This document shows, piece by piece, positions 26,673 to 35,754 of a DNA stretch of 64,000 nt. The position numbers and the translations under genes were made by a program. Within the stretch, counting starts at the first letter, position 1; each line of letters opens with the position of its first letter. A model generated the notes under the pieces. The model worked only from the letters and a program-made list of their open reading frames with translations. It had not been told where the DNA came from and did not search any database. Source of the stretch: JAFKFH01 sp017307375 (GTDB lineage Bacteria > Pseudomonadota > Alphaproteobacteria > Ferrovibrionales > Ferrovibrionaceae); NCBI GenBank assembly GCA_965229335.1, contig OZ245874.1, positions 6,014,001 through 6,078,000 of the forward strand, in the 5' to 3' direction.

Positions 26673-28943
26673 TCAGGCCTCGTCCAGCGCGGCCAGCACG
26701 CGCTCGGGCGTCAGCGGCAGGGTCCGCAGCCTGACGCCGTGCAGGGCCGCCACCGCATTGGCGATCGCCGGCGCCACCGGCACCAGCGGCGGTTCGCCGA
26801 TGCCCTTGGCGCCGAACGGGCCCGAGGGTTCCGGATGCTCGACGATGATCGGGACGATCTCCGGCATCTCGGAGGCGCCGGGAACCTTGTAGTCCATCAG
26901 GGTCGGGTTGGCCGGGTTCGGCCCGTCGAAGCGGAGATCCTCGTAGAGGGCATAGCCCAGCCCCTGGGCGACGCCGCCGGCGATCTGGCCGGCGACCGCG
27001 GTCGGGTTGATGGCACGGCCGACATCGTGGGCGGCCCACAGCCGGCTGACCGCGATCCGGCCGGTCACCGCGTCGACCTCGACCTCGGCGGCCTGGGCGC
27101 CGAAGACGAAGGCGCCGAGCTTGCCGATGCCGTTGCCGGTCACCGCGCTGCGCTTCGGATCGAAGCCGCCGCCCTCGAACATCACCGAGGCGCTGCCGAT
27201 GATCGGGCCGCCGACCGCCCAATGGGCGCGGGCCGAAATGTCGCGGAAGGTGACCTCGGGCCCCGGAACCCCGGCGATGCCGACCCGGCCGCCCGGCCGC
27301 AGCTCGAGGTCGCCGGCCGCGCATTCCAGCATCTCGGCGGCATGGCCGAACAGCCGGTCGCGGGCCTGGCCCGCCGCCGCCGTGACCGCGCGCCCGACCA
27401 TGTAGGTCACGCGCGACCCGCCGGTCGACCAGTTGTAGGGCGAACCGTCGGTGTCGGGCACGGCATAGTTGATGCGGTCGAGCGGCAGGCCGAGGGTTTC
27501 GGCGCAGATCTGGGCCAGCACGGTATCGGCGCCTTCGCCCAGGTCGACCGCGCCGGTCGACAGCGTCACCGTGCCATCCTCCAGCACCCGCACGATCGCA
27601 CTGGTCGAGAGAATGCCGGAGATATGGGCGACGCAGGCAACCCCGATCCCGCGCCCGGGCGCGGCCGGCGGCAATGCCGCGCGCAGCCGTTCCAGGCAGT
27701 CGACCAGGCCGCAGGCCTCGATGCGCTGGCCGCCGACCCAGTCGTCGCCGGCGCGCACCGCGTTCTGCAGGCGGAGGTCGAGCGGATCGCGGCCGAGCCG
27801 GGCGGCGATCTCGTCGATCTGGCATTCCCCGGCAAACGTCACCTGGGGATTGCCATAGCCGCGGAAACCGGCGGCACGCAGCCGGTTGGTGTAGGCGACC
27901 CGGCCCTCCATCCGCACATGCTCGATGCGATAGGGGCCGCGGGCGATCAGCAGCGCGAAGCCCAGCACCGCCGACGAATCCTCGGCATAGGCACCGCCGT
28001 CCAGGGTCAGCCGCGCGGCGCGGGCGACGAGGCGCCCGTCGGCCATCGCGCCCGTCTTCATCCAGACCGTGGCCGGATGGCGGGTGCGCATCATCATGAA
28101 ATCGTCGTCGCGGGTCAGCACCAGCCTGACCGGCCGGCGGGTGCGCAGGGCAAGGGCTGCGGCCAAGGGCTGGACCGTGACGTCGGACTTGCCGCCGAAG
28201 GCGCCGCCGACCTTGGCGGCGACGGCGCGGATGCGCGCCATCGGCAGGCCCAGGATCTCGGCCACCGTCGCCTGGACGCGGAAGACCGACTGGCAGGACG
28301 ACCAGATCGTCACCTTGCCGCCGGCATCGGCTTCGGCCAGCGCCCCGCAGGGTTCGAGATAGCAATGCACCTGCGCCTGCGTCCGGTACGTTCCCTCGAC
28401 CACCACGTCGCATCCGGCGAAGGCCGCGTCGACATCCCCTTCGCTGATCGTCGTCGCCGCGCAGACATTGGCCGGCAGCGGCACGGCGACGCGCCGGGCA
28501 TAGCCGGCAAAATCCGGGTGCACCAGCGGGGCATCGGGGGCCAGCGCCTCCTCCGGCGTCATCACCGCCGGCAGTTCGTCGTAGTCGACCGCGATCAGCG
28601 CGGCGGCCTGGCGGGCCAGGGCCGGGGTTTCGGCGGCCAGCACCGCGACCGGCTCGCCGACATAGCGCACGCGGTCGCGGGCCAGCGCGACCTCGTCCTG
28701 CACGAAGGCGCCATAGCGATGCGGGAAATCCTCGCCGGTCAGCACGCAATGCACGCCGGGCAAGGCCAGCGCCGCCGCGGTATCGATCGCGACGATCCGG
28801 GCATGGGCGTAGGCCGAGCGCAGCACCGCGCCGTGCAGCAGGCCCGGCCGCGTCATGTCGTCGACATAGACGGCGCGCCCGGTCGCCTTCTCCAGCCCGT
28901 CGAGCCGCGGGGCCGAACTGCCGACGACCGCGAACTCAGCCAT
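26673..28943 (-). CDS. Xanthine-dehydrogenase-family enzyme, molybdopterin-binding subunit
   Basis: 756-aa catalytic subunit of a three-subunit molybdenum hydroxylase that inserts water-derived oxygen into a carbon, usually next to a ring nitrogen. Visible: the N-terminal RLDGLEKATGRAVYVDD domain, Mo-cofactor loop VGGAFGGKSDV, the substrate-region loop AAGFRGYGNPQ, and the catalytic Glu in GAKGIGEPPLVPV. Start ATG 28943 overlaps the 2Fe-2S gene by 8 bp. It is the last gene of the leftward operon. The substrate is not readable; with HyuAB and RutB-like neighbours an N-heterocycle (purine, pyrimidine, nicotinate-like) is likely. Confidence 0.92.
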   Translation of the reverse strand: MAEFAVVGSSAPRLDGLEKATGRAVYVDDMTRPGLLHGAVLRSAYAHARIVAIDTAAALALPGVHCVLTGEDFPHRYGAFVQDEVALARDRVRYVGEPVAVLAAETPALARQAAALIAVDYDELPAVMTPEEALAPDAPLVHPDFAGYARRVAVPLPANVCAATTISEGDVDAAFAGCDVVVEGTYRTQAQVHCYLEPCGALAEADAGGKVTIWSSCQSVFRVQATVAEILGLPMARIRAVAAKVGGAFGGKSDVTVQPLAAALALRTRRPVRLVLTRDDDFMMMRTRHPATVWMKTGAMADGRLVARAARLTLDGGAYAEDSSAVLGFALLIARGPYRIEHVRMEGRVAYTNRLRAAGFRGYGNPQVTFAGECQIDEIAARLGRDPLDLRLQNAVRAGDDWVGGQRIEACGLVDCLERLRAALPPAAPGRGIGVACVAHISGILSTSAIVRVLEDGTVTLSTGAVDLGEGADTVLAQICAETLGLPLDRINYAVPDTDGSPYNWSTGGSRVTYMVGRAVTAAAGQARDRLFGHAAEMLECAAGDLELRPGGRVGIAGVPGPEVTFRDISARAHWAVGGPIIGSASVMFEGGGFDPKRSAVTGNGIGKLGAFVFGAQAAEVEVDAVTGRIAVSRLWAAHDVGRAINPTAVAGQIAGGVAQGLGYALYEDLRFDGPNPANPTLMDYKVPGASEMPEIVPIIVEHPEPSGPFGAKGIGEPPLVPVAPAIANAVAALHGVRLRTLPLTPERVLAALDEA

Positions 28944-29391
28944 GGGCGGCCGCCGCGATCGCCTCGACGATCGCGCCATAACCCGAGCAGCGGCAGATAT
29001 TGCCCGAGATGGCCGCGACGATCTCCGCCCGGCTGGGCCGCGGATTGGCATCGAGCAGCGCCCGGGCCGCCAGCACCATCGCCGGGGTGCAGAAGCCGCA
29101 TTGCACCGCCCCGGCCTCGACCAGGCAGCGCTGGATCGGATCGGGGCTGCCATCGGCGTCGAGGGCTTCGACCGTCGTCACCGATCGCCCCGCGCAATCG
29201 GCGGCAAGCGTCAGGCAGGCGCGCCCCAGCATCCCGTCGATCAGGACGCTGCAGGTGCCGCAGACACCATAATTGCAGCCGCGCTTGGCCCCGGTCAGCA
29301 TCAGCTGGTCGCGCAAGAGGTCGAGCAAGGTGGCGGTGCCCTGTTCGGGCAGGTCGCAAGGCCGGCCATTGACGGTCAGGCGCGCGGTCAT
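28936..29391 (-). CDS. Molybdenum hydroxylase 2Fe-2S subunit
   Basis: 151-aa electron-transfer subunit with two 2Fe-2S clusters. The plant-type N-terminal cluster is GCNYGVCGTCSVL with a later Cys in RACLTL; the C-terminal cluster is QCGFCTPAM plus NICRCSGY. ATG 29391 overlaps the FAD-subunit stop; the longer frame upstream is antisense noise. It passes electrons from the Mo centre to the FAD subunit. Confidence 0.94.
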   Translation of the reverse strand: MTARLTVNGRPCDLPEQGTATLLDLLRDQLMLTGAKRGCNYGVCGTCSVLIDGMLGRACLTLAADCAGRSVTTVEALDADGSPDPIQRCLVEAGAVQCGFCTPAMVLAARALLDANPRPSRAEIVAAISGNICRCSGYGAIVEAIAAAAHG

Positions 29392-30227
29392 GCCACGCCG
29401 GCCAGCGCGCGGGCGACCAGGCCCGGCAGGATGCGCCGGCGATAGGCGGCACTGCCGCGCACGTCGTCCAGCGGATCGATGGCCTCGGCCAGCATCCTGC
29501 CGGCCTCGGCGACCAGGGCCGGTTCGAGCGGGCGGCCGGTCAGCAAGTCCTCGACCGCGGCGAGGCGCACCGGCACCGGGCCGCAGGCGCCGACCGCCAG
29601 TCGCACCGAACGGCAAATGCCGTCGCGGATATCGGCGGCGCCGGCCACGATCACGGTGGCGTAGTCCGAATCGATGCGGGAATAGCGCAGATGGATCGCC
29701 CGGCCGGGCACGGGCGGAACGACGATCGCGGTGACGATCTCGCCCGGTTCGAGGGCGGTGGTGAGGAAACCGAGGAAAAAATCGGCGGCCGCCATGCCGC
29801 GCCGGCCGGCCGGGCCGGCGATCTCGATCCGCGCATCGGCGGCGACCAGCGCCACCGGCCAGTCGGAGACCGGATCGCCATGGGCGCAGGCACCGCCGAT
29901 CGTGCCGAAATTGCGGATCGCCGGGCTGGCGATATGGCCGGCGGCACGCGGCACCAGCGCCTGCCCGGCGGCAAAGATGCGGCTTGCGGCAATACGCGCA
30001 TGGGTTTCCATCGCGCCGATGCGGATGCTGCCGTCGGCCAGCTCGGCGATGCCGCGCAGATCGGCGAGATCGGCCAGCGAGACGATGGCCGTCGGCGCCA
30101 GCAGATCGAGATTCAGCATCGGCACCAGCGTCTGGCCGCCCGCCAGCGGCCGGGCATCCTCGTCGGCGGCCAGCAGCGCCAGCGCGTCGTCGAGGCAGGC
30201 CGGGCGGTGGTAGGCGACCGCGGTCAT
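29388..30227 (-). CDS. Molybdenum hydroxylase FAD-binding subunit
   Basis: 279-aa FAD subunit (CoxM/XdhB type). FAD-binding segments are AGGQTLVPMLNLDL and TIGGACAHGDPVSDWP, the latter matching the usual TIGGNxAxxDP, followed by the CO-dehydrogenase flavoprotein C-terminal domain. ATG 30227 overlaps the upstream hydrolase stop by four bases (ATGA). It hands electrons from the 2Fe-2S subunit to NAD+ or a quinone. Confidence 0.93.
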   Translation of the reverse strand: MTAVAYHRPACLDDALALLAADEDARPLAGGQTLVPMLNLDLLAPTAIVSLADLADLRGIAELADGSIRIGAMETHARIAASRIFAAGQALVPRAAGHIASPAIRNFGTIGGACAHGDPVSDWPVALVAADARIEIAGPAGRRGMAAADFFLGFLTTALEPGEIVTAIVVPPVPGRAIHLRYSRIDSDYATVIVAGAADIRDGICRSVRLAVGACGPVPVRLAAVEDLLTGRPLEPALVAEAGRMLAEAIDPLDDVRGSAAYRRRILPGLVARALAGVA

Positions 30228-30907
30228 GGCTTGCGGTCGAGACAGGCGATGACCTCGTCGGCCGTCATCACGTCGCCGAACTGCTGGATGAAGGTTTCGA
30301 GCGTGGCGCGGTGCTCGTCGTCCGACAGCGCGGCGCAGCAGTCGGACACCATGACGGTGCGGAAGTCGAGCATCATCGCGTCGCGCGCCGTCGCCTCGCA
30401 GCAGACATTGGTCTTGGTGCCGGCGATCAGCACGGTGTCGATGCCGATGTTGCGCAACTGGCGCTCCAGCGTCGAGGCGCCCTGGATCAGCGCGCTGTAG
30501 CGGTTCTTCATCACCACGAGGTCGTGCGATTCGGTGACCAGCCCCGACCACACGTCCTGGCGATTGGCGGCCAGGCTTTCGATCGTGCGGGCCTTCACCT
30601 CGTCGGCGACGACGTTGTTGAAGAACAGTTCCCAGTCGCTGCGTCCCTGCCAGTGGGTGTTGGCGTGCAGGACCCAGATGACCGGCATGCCGCGCTGGCG
30701 CGCCGCCGCGGACAGGCGGTTGATGTTGTCGACGATCCCGCGCGAGGTCGGCACCTCGGCCGGGCCGCCCGGGGCGCAGAAGGTGCTCTGCATGTCGATG
30801 ACGACCAGCGCGGTGCTGGCCGGATCGAGGGTGTCGAACCAGTGGACCCGGCCGCGGCGGGCCATGACGCGCGCGACGATTTCCGGTCGGATGGAAACAT
30901 TGTGCAT
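30224..30907 (-). CDS. Isochorismatase-family cysteine hydrolase, RutB-like
   Basis: 227-aa cytosolic amidohydrolase. The Asp-Lys-Cys triad is visible: D38 (VVIDMQ), K134 (VVMKNRYSAL) and C169 (TKTNVCCEATARD). Family members hydrolyse ureidoacrylate (RutB), N-carbamoylsarcosine or nicotinamide. The general layout, with DMQSTFCAPGG, resembles the RutB/carbamoylsarcosine amidase branch. Being fused by overlap to the Mo-hydroxylase genes and near HyuAB, it probably cleaves a ureido or amide intermediate of the same pathway. Confidence 0.85.
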   Translation of the reverse strand: MHNVSIRPEIVARVMARRGRVHWFDTLDPASTALVVIDMQSTFCAPGGPAEVPTSRGIVDNINRLSAAARQRGMPVIWVLHANTHWQGRSDWELFFNNVVADEVKARTIESLAANRQDVWSGLVTESHDLVVMKNRYSALIQGASTLERQLRNIGIDTVLIAGTKTNVCCEATARDAMMLDFRTVMVSDCCAALSDDEHRATLETFIQQFGDVMTADEVIACLDRKP

Positions 30908-30919
30908 GAGAGGGATTCC

Positions 30920-31528
30920 TCAGAACGATAGGCCGTTGGAGAACACCCACAGCACCCGGGTCTCGCCGGCATGGGCGTTTTCCCAGGAATGACGGATGTC
31001 GCTCTTGAATTGCAGATAGTCGCCGGCCGTCAGCTCGACGATCTCGTCGGCGACGCGATAGCGGATGGCCCCGGCGATCACGTAGCAGAATTCCTCGCCC
31101 TGATGGGTCATCGCGTCGATGCCGGAATGGGCGCCGGGCTCGAGGATGCCGACGCGGGATTCGAGCACGCCCGGCTTGAAGTGGCCGTTCAGGTCCTGCA
31201 GCGTCAGGCCCATGTCGCCGTAATGGATCGTCGACCGCTCGCGGGCCCGCACCACCACGACCGGCTCGGGCCGGTCGCGATAGCGGCTGATCAGAAAGCC
31301 CAGGTTCTCCTCGAGCGCCTCGGCCAGGTTGATCGCGTGCACGAGGCTCGGGCGCAGCTGGCCGTTCTCGATCTTGGAAATGGTCGATGACGGCACGCCC
31401 GACAGCTCGGAAAGCGCGCTGATGGTCAGCGCCCGGCCCAGCCGCAACGCGCGCAGCCGTTCGCCGACCTGCTCGGTCTCATAGGGCGACAGCGCCTCTG
31501 CCGCCTGCCCCGCCTTGCGCCGTACCAT
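30920..31528 (-). CDS. XRE-family regulator with C-terminal cupin domain (internal)
   Basis: 202-aa regulator. Residues about 20-75 are a Cro/C1-type helix-turn-helix (GRALTISALSELSGVPSSTISKIENGQLRPS), then a cupin sensor domain (ILEPGAHSGIDAMTHQGEEFCYVIAG ... GDYLQFKSDIRHSW) of the type that binds small pathway ligands. ATG 31528 was chosen because 31597 lies inside the preceding gene. It sits mid-operon between the HyuAB/zinc-ribbon block and the hydrolase/Mo-hydroxylase block, 12 bp before the hydrolase gene, and so may control the downstream half. Confidence 0.88.
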   Translation of the reverse strand: MVRRKAGQAAEALSPYETEQVGERLRALRLGRALTISALSELSGVPSSTISKIENGQLRPSLVHAINLAEALEENLGFLISRYRDRPEPVVVVRARERSTIHYGDMGLTLQDLNGHFKPGVLESRVGILEPGAHSGIDAMTHQGEEFCYVIAGAIRYRVADEIVELTAGDYLQFKSDIRHSWENAHAGETRVLWVFSNGLSF

Positions 31529-31532
31529 AAGC

Positions 31533-31811
31533 CTACCCCACCAGGTCGATTCGATCTTCGAGGAACGGATCCTCGGGCAGGGCAACCTCGGTTTCAAGCA
31601 GCGCGCCGCACCCCCGGCAGGCGAACCGGCGCAGCACGATCCGGCTGTCCGTGCCGAGGCCGGCGCCGGGCAGCGAGGCGACCGGCACGGTGGTCAGCGC
31701 CGCGGCCTCCTTCCACGAGCCGGCGGCCGGCGCGACGGCGCGGTCGCAGGCCCGGCAGCAGATCTGGCCGTCGGCCAGGACCAGGGTGTCGGAGAAACGC
31801 CGGCGCGACAT
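31533..31811 (-). CDS. Zinc-ribbon protein, acetone-carboxylase-gamma-like
   Basis: 92 aa. Two cysteine pairs, CCRACDR near residue 18 and CRGCGALLE near residue 63, make a rubredoxin-like zinc ribbon, and the end LPEDPFLEDRIDLV resembles the small (gamma) subunit of acetone/acetophenone-type carboxylases. ATG 31811 shares a TGATG with the HyuB stop, so it is made together with HyuA and HyuB and is probably a third subunit. Its presence argues that the HyuAB enzyme is more than a plain hydantoinase. Confidence 0.7.
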   Translation of the reverse strand: MSRRRFSDTLVLADGQICCRACDRAVAPAAGSWKEAAALTTVPVASLPGAGLGTDSRIVLRRFACRGCGALLETEVALPEDPFLEDRIDLVG

Positions 31812-33622
31812 CACGCGACCTCCCGCGCCAGGCGGGCCTGGCGCAATTGCGCCCGCCGCGCCCCGGTGGCATCCGCGTCGGCCAGGCCATCGGCCAGCAC
31901 CACGCCATAGACCTCGGCCGCGGCCTCGTTCGAGACCACCCCGGCCGCGACGTCGCGGGCGACCTGATCGGCCGGGCGGTCGAGCGGATCGCCCAGGCCG
32001 CCGCCGCCGTTCCAGCGGACATAGAGGCCGTCGCGGCCGCGCAGCGGAAACACCCCCCAGGAGATCGGCTCCTGCCGGCCGCCGGCACCGCCGAGATCGC
32101 GCGCGAACAGCGGCGCGCCCGCCTCGTCGTCGGCATGGACCCAGACATAGTCGTTCAGCGCGCCGGGATAGCCGCCGGCCAGCCCGTCGCTCTGCGGGAA
32201 CCTGGTGCCCTTGCCCGAGACGACGTAGTCGATGCCGCCGTCGGGCGCGTCATGGGCGACGATCATCATCTCGCCGCCGGTGCCGCCGCGATGCCGCCCC
32301 GGCCCGCCCGAATCCTTCAGGCGGCGGCGGAACAGATAGCGGATCGGGAAGGTCGCCTCGATCGTCTCGACATTGGCCATGCGCGAGATCGGGTTCGGCA
32401 CTTCGCCGCCGATGTCGACGCCGTCGCCGACATGGCGGGCGCCGCCCGCGCCGGCGAAGGTTTCGGTCAGGATGCCGATCGACAGCCCGCCGCGCTGGTT
32501 GGTCCCGAACATGAAGATGGCGAAATGATTGGCATGCCAGACCGCGGTGGATTCCTCGGCGTAACGCTCGCTGGCCGCCAGCATCTTGCCGATGGTGGCG
32601 CAGGCGGCATTGTTGACCGACTGGATCGCGCCGACAGTGGCGACCGAGACCGGCGCCGGCCGGGTGCAGTTCACGATCGTACCCTCGGGCGCGATCATCC
32701 GGATCGGCCGGATCACCCCTTCGTTCCAGGTGATGTCATAGCAGAGCAGCGGGAACAGCGGCGCGAACAACCCGCCGAGCGACGCCCACTTCGAACAGTT
32801 GACCGAGTATTTCGACTGCGGCGACGAGCCGGTGAAGTCGAAGACCAGTTCGTCGCCCTGCTTGCGCATGGTCAGGCAGACCTTGTAGGTCTCGCCCTTG
32901 ACCTCGAGATACTGCCGCGACTGCCACTGGCCGTCCGGCAGCTCGCGCAGCCGTTCGCGCAGGCGCTGCTCGGACTGTTCGATCAGCATCCGGCAGGCCT
33001 CGTCGACCGTGTCGGTACCGTATTTCTCGAACAGCGCGACCAGTCGCTCGCCCGCGACATTGTTGCAGGCGATCATCGAGCGCAGGTCGAGGGCGACCAT
33101 TTCCGGCCCGCGCACCATGTTCAGGATGGTGTCCCAGACGTCCTGGCGCATCTCGCCGCGATCGATCAGCTTCAGGCCGGGCGACGAGAACCCCTCGGTG
33201 AAGATGTCCTGCGCGTCCGGGGCGAAGCCGCCGGGGTTCATCGCCCCGATGTCGAAGACATGGACGAAACAGGCGCTCCAGGCGACCAGCCTGCCCTGAT
33301 AGTGGATCGGCGCGATCAGGTAGATGTCCGAGGTATGCAGCGCCGCGGTGTAGGGATCGTTCAGCAGGAACAGGTCGCCTTCGTGGATCTGCCCCTGGAA
33401 GCGGCGGATGATCGCCTTGCAGGCTTCGGCGGCACTGGTCAGGTGGTGCAGGAACCCGACGCCGCCCATCAGCAGCGAGCCGTCGGCGCGATAGAGCGAG
33501 ACCATCAGGTCGTGCCCCTCGTTGGTGATGGCGCTGCCCGAGACGTGCTTTAGCGTCATCACCGCCTCTTCCACGACGCGGAACAGGCGATGGCGGATGA
33601 TCGAGAAGGTGATCGGATCCAT
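31811..33622 (-). CDS. HyuB-type hydantoinase B / carboxylase subunit
   Basis: 603-aa subunit of the hydantoinase/oxoprolinase/acetone-carboxylase superfamily. It has the family start MDPITFSIIRHRLFRVVEEAVMTL, metal-site region NDPYTAALHTSDIYLIAPIH, and the glycine-rich C-terminus GGPGRHRGGTGGE and RWNGGGGLGDPLDRP. It acts with HyuA in ATP-dependent ring opening (hydantoins, oxoproline) or carboxylation. ATG 33622 has GGAGGA upstream, 14 bp after HyuA. Confidence 0.9.
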   Translation of the reverse strand: MDPITFSIIRHRLFRVVEEAVMTLKHVSGSAITNEGHDLMVSLYRADGSLLMGGVGFLHHLTSAAEACKAIIRRFQGQIHEGDLFLLNDPYTAALHTSDIYLIAPIHYQGRLVAWSACFVHVFDIGAMNPGGFAPDAQDIFTEGFSSPGLKLIDRGEMRQDVWDTILNMVRGPEMVALDLRSMIACNNVAGERLVALFEKYGTDTVDEACRMLIEQSEQRLRERLRELPDGQWQSRQYLEVKGETYKVCLTMRKQGDELVFDFTGSSPQSKYSVNCSKWASLGGLFAPLFPLLCYDITWNEGVIRPIRMIAPEGTIVNCTRPAPVSVATVGAIQSVNNAACATIGKMLAASERYAEESTAVWHANHFAIFMFGTNQRGGLSIGILTETFAGAGGARHVGDGVDIGGEVPNPISRMANVETIEATFPIRYLFRRRLKDSGGPGRHRGGTGGEMMIVAHDAPDGGIDYVVSGKGTRFPQSDGLAGGYPGALNDYVWVHADDEAGAPLFARDLGGAGGRQEPISWGVFPLRGRDGLYVRWNGGGGLGDPLDRPADQVARDVAAGVVSNEAAAEVYGVVLADGLADADATGARRAQLRQARLAREVA

Positions 33623-33636
33623 GGGCTGTCCTCCGG

Positions 33637-35754
33637 TCAGACGAAGTCGACGATGACGTTGCGGTAGCCGTCCAGCGTGCCGGTCTGGCCCTGCTGCAGC
33701 ACGATGGTGGTGATCGGGGTATGGATGACCGCCGGCCCGGTCACGACATTGCCGGGCTTCAGCCGTTCGAAATCGTAGATGTCGGATTCGACCATCGCGC
33801 CGGCGGCCTCGACGAAGATCGGCCGGCGGCCGATGCGGGCGGCGGCGGCATCGGGGCCGCCAGTCGCCTCGGCCTCGATCTGCGGCCGTTCCATCAGCCC
33901 GCGCGCGGTCAGGCGGAACTGGGTCATCTCCATCCCGGCCTCGCGATAGGCCGAGCCCTTGCCGTACTTGCGTTCGTACAGCGCCTCGAAGTCGGTGACG
34001 ACCTGGGCCAGCGCCGCCTCGTCGAGCGGCCCGCGCCCCCGCACCGGCGTCGTCACCTCGTGCACCTGGCGGGAATAGCGCAGGTCGATCGACCAGTCGA
34101 GCCGGACGCGGTCGCCGGCAAAGCCTTCCTCCGCCAACTGCTTGACCGCCTTCTCGGCCATCGGGGCGAACAGCCGGTTGACCGCCTCGGCGGGCGACGG
34201 CACCGGCAGCAGCGCGGTCGTGGCGTATTCGTGCACGATGTCGGCGGAAATCAGGCCGAAGGCGCAATTCACCGACGCGGTATAGGGCACGACCATGCGG
34301 CGGACGTTGAGTTCGGCGCCGAACATGCCGGCCACCATGCCGCAGGACCCGCCGAAGGAATGCAGCACGAAGTCGCGCGGATCCAGGCCGCGCTCGACGG
34401 TGATCTGGCGGATCAGGTCGGTGATCTGGGCGGTGGCGACGCGATAGACGCCGATCGCGGCCTGTTCGACCGACAGGCCGAGCGGCCGGGCGATCTTCTC
34501 GTCGAAAACCGCCCGCGCCCGCTCGCGGTCGAGCGTCATGCTGCCGCCGAGGAAGATGCCGGGGTCCATGTAGCCGATCAGCATGAACACGTCGGTCAGC
34601 GTCGGCTCGGTCCCGCCCAGGCCATAGCAGACCGGACCCGGCCGCGAGCCGGCAGAGCGCGGGCCGATGCGCGGCGCGTTCGAGCCGGGTTCGAGCGAGA
34701 TGATCGAGCCGCCGCCCGACCCGATCGAGACCACCTCGATCTTGGGCTGGGTGTAATGGAAGCGATCGACCATCGGCTCCTTGGCATATTCGATGGTGCC
34801 GTCCTGGATCACCGACACCTTGAAGGTGGTGCCGCCCATGTCGGTCGCGATGACGTCGGGCTGGTTCAGGAGCTGGCCCAGCGCCCGGCTGCCGATGACG
34901 CCGGCGGCGGGGCCGCATTCCAGCATGCCGATCGAGCGCTCGGCCGCTTCCTGCGCCGGCAGCAGCCCGCCATAGCCCTGCATCACCATCACCGGGCCGC
35001 GATAGCCGGTATCGGCCAGCAGGGTCTCCAGGCTGGACAGATAGGCCCGGGTGATCTGGCCGGCATAGGCGTTGATCACCGTGGTCGAGCTGCGCTCGTA
35101 TTCGCCGGGCACCGGCGCGATGTCGCTCGACAGCGTGCAGTAGACGCCGGGCGCCACGCGCTCGATCAGCGCCTTGACCCGGCGCTCGTTGGTCGGGTTG
35201 TAGAACGACCACAGGAACGAGACCGCGATCGCCTCGACCTTCCGGCGATCGATCAGGTAGCGCACCGCCTGCTCGACCTGGGCCTCGTCCAGCTCGCGCA
35301 GGATCGCGCCCTTGTAGTCGACGCGTTCGGCGATCCCGACGATGGCGTCGGCATCGACCAGCGCGGGGGCACGCTCGGTCTTGACCGGATGCTTGATGCG
35401 ATCCTCGGTCAGCCCGCCCCAGCGGCCATAGGCGCCGCGGGTGACCAGCACGGTATCCTCGAAGCCCTCGGTCGTCAGCAGGCCGGTGCGCGAGCCGTCG
35501 CGGGTCAGCACGGTGTTGTCCACCACGGTCGAGCCGTGCATGAACAGCGAGGTCTGCGACAGCAGCCCCTCGAGCGTCATGCCCATGCCGGTCGCCGCCG
35601 AGCGGATGGAATCGAGCACGCCGGTCGCGAAATCGGGCGGTGTCGACAAGGCCTTGCCCAACCTGACCGGCTCGCCCGCCGCGAAGACGATGGTGTCGGT
35701 GCAGGTGCCGCCGACGTCGGTCGCGACGAGATACTTCCTGGCGGCTTCGGTCAT
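33637..35754 (-). CDS. HyuA-type hydantoinase A / carboxylase ATP-binding subunit
   Basis: 705-aa ATP-using subunit with an actin/ASKHA-like fold. Phosphate-1 motif VATDVGGTCTDTIVF lies near residue 8, and a second nucleotide loop, ATDMGGTTFKVSVI, near the middle; GSGGGSI and RPGPVCYGLGG are further family blocks. It forms the active enzyme with HyuB and here probably also the zinc-ribbon protein. Substrates in the family include 5-oxoproline, N-methylhydantoin, acetone and acetophenone. The ATG overlaps the stop of the preceding XRE-cupin regulator (ATGA). Confidence 0.9.
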   Translation of the reverse strand: MTEAARKYLVATDVGGTCTDTIVFAAGEPVRLGKALSTPPDFATGVLDSIRSAATGMGMTLEGLLSQTSLFMHGSTVVDNTVLTRDGSRTGLLTTEGFEDTVLVTRGAYGRWGGLTEDRIKHPVKTERAPALVDADAIVGIAERVDYKGAILRELDEAQVEQAVRYLIDRRKVEAIAVSFLWSFYNPTNERRVKALIERVAPGVYCTLSSDIAPVPGEYERSSTTVINAYAGQITRAYLSSLETLLADTGYRGPVMVMQGYGGLLPAQEAAERSIGMLECGPAAGVIGSRALGQLLNQPDVIATDMGGTTFKVSVIQDGTIEYAKEPMVDRFHYTQPKIEVVSIGSGGGSIISLEPGSNAPRIGPRSAGSRPGPVCYGLGGTEPTLTDVFMLIGYMDPGIFLGGSMTLDRERARAVFDEKIARPLGLSVEQAAIGVYRVATAQITDLIRQITVERGLDPRDFVLHSFGGSCGMVAGMFGAELNVRRMVVPYTASVNCAFGLISADIVHEYATTALLPVPSPAEAVNRLFAPMAEKAVKQLAEEGFAGDRVRLDWSIDLRYSRQVHEVTTPVRGRGPLDEAALAQVVTDFEALYERKYGKGSAYREAGMEMTQFRLTARGLMERPQIEAEATGGPDAAAARIGRRPIFVEAAGAMVESDIYDFERLKPGNVVTGPAVIHTPITTIVLQQGQTGTLDGYRNVIVDFV

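Noticed and set aside
26538..29372. 944-aa open frame opposite the Mo-hydroxylase large subunit
   Set aside because: Low-complexity Asp/Arg/His/Gln-rich product antisense to a clear molybdopterin subunit.
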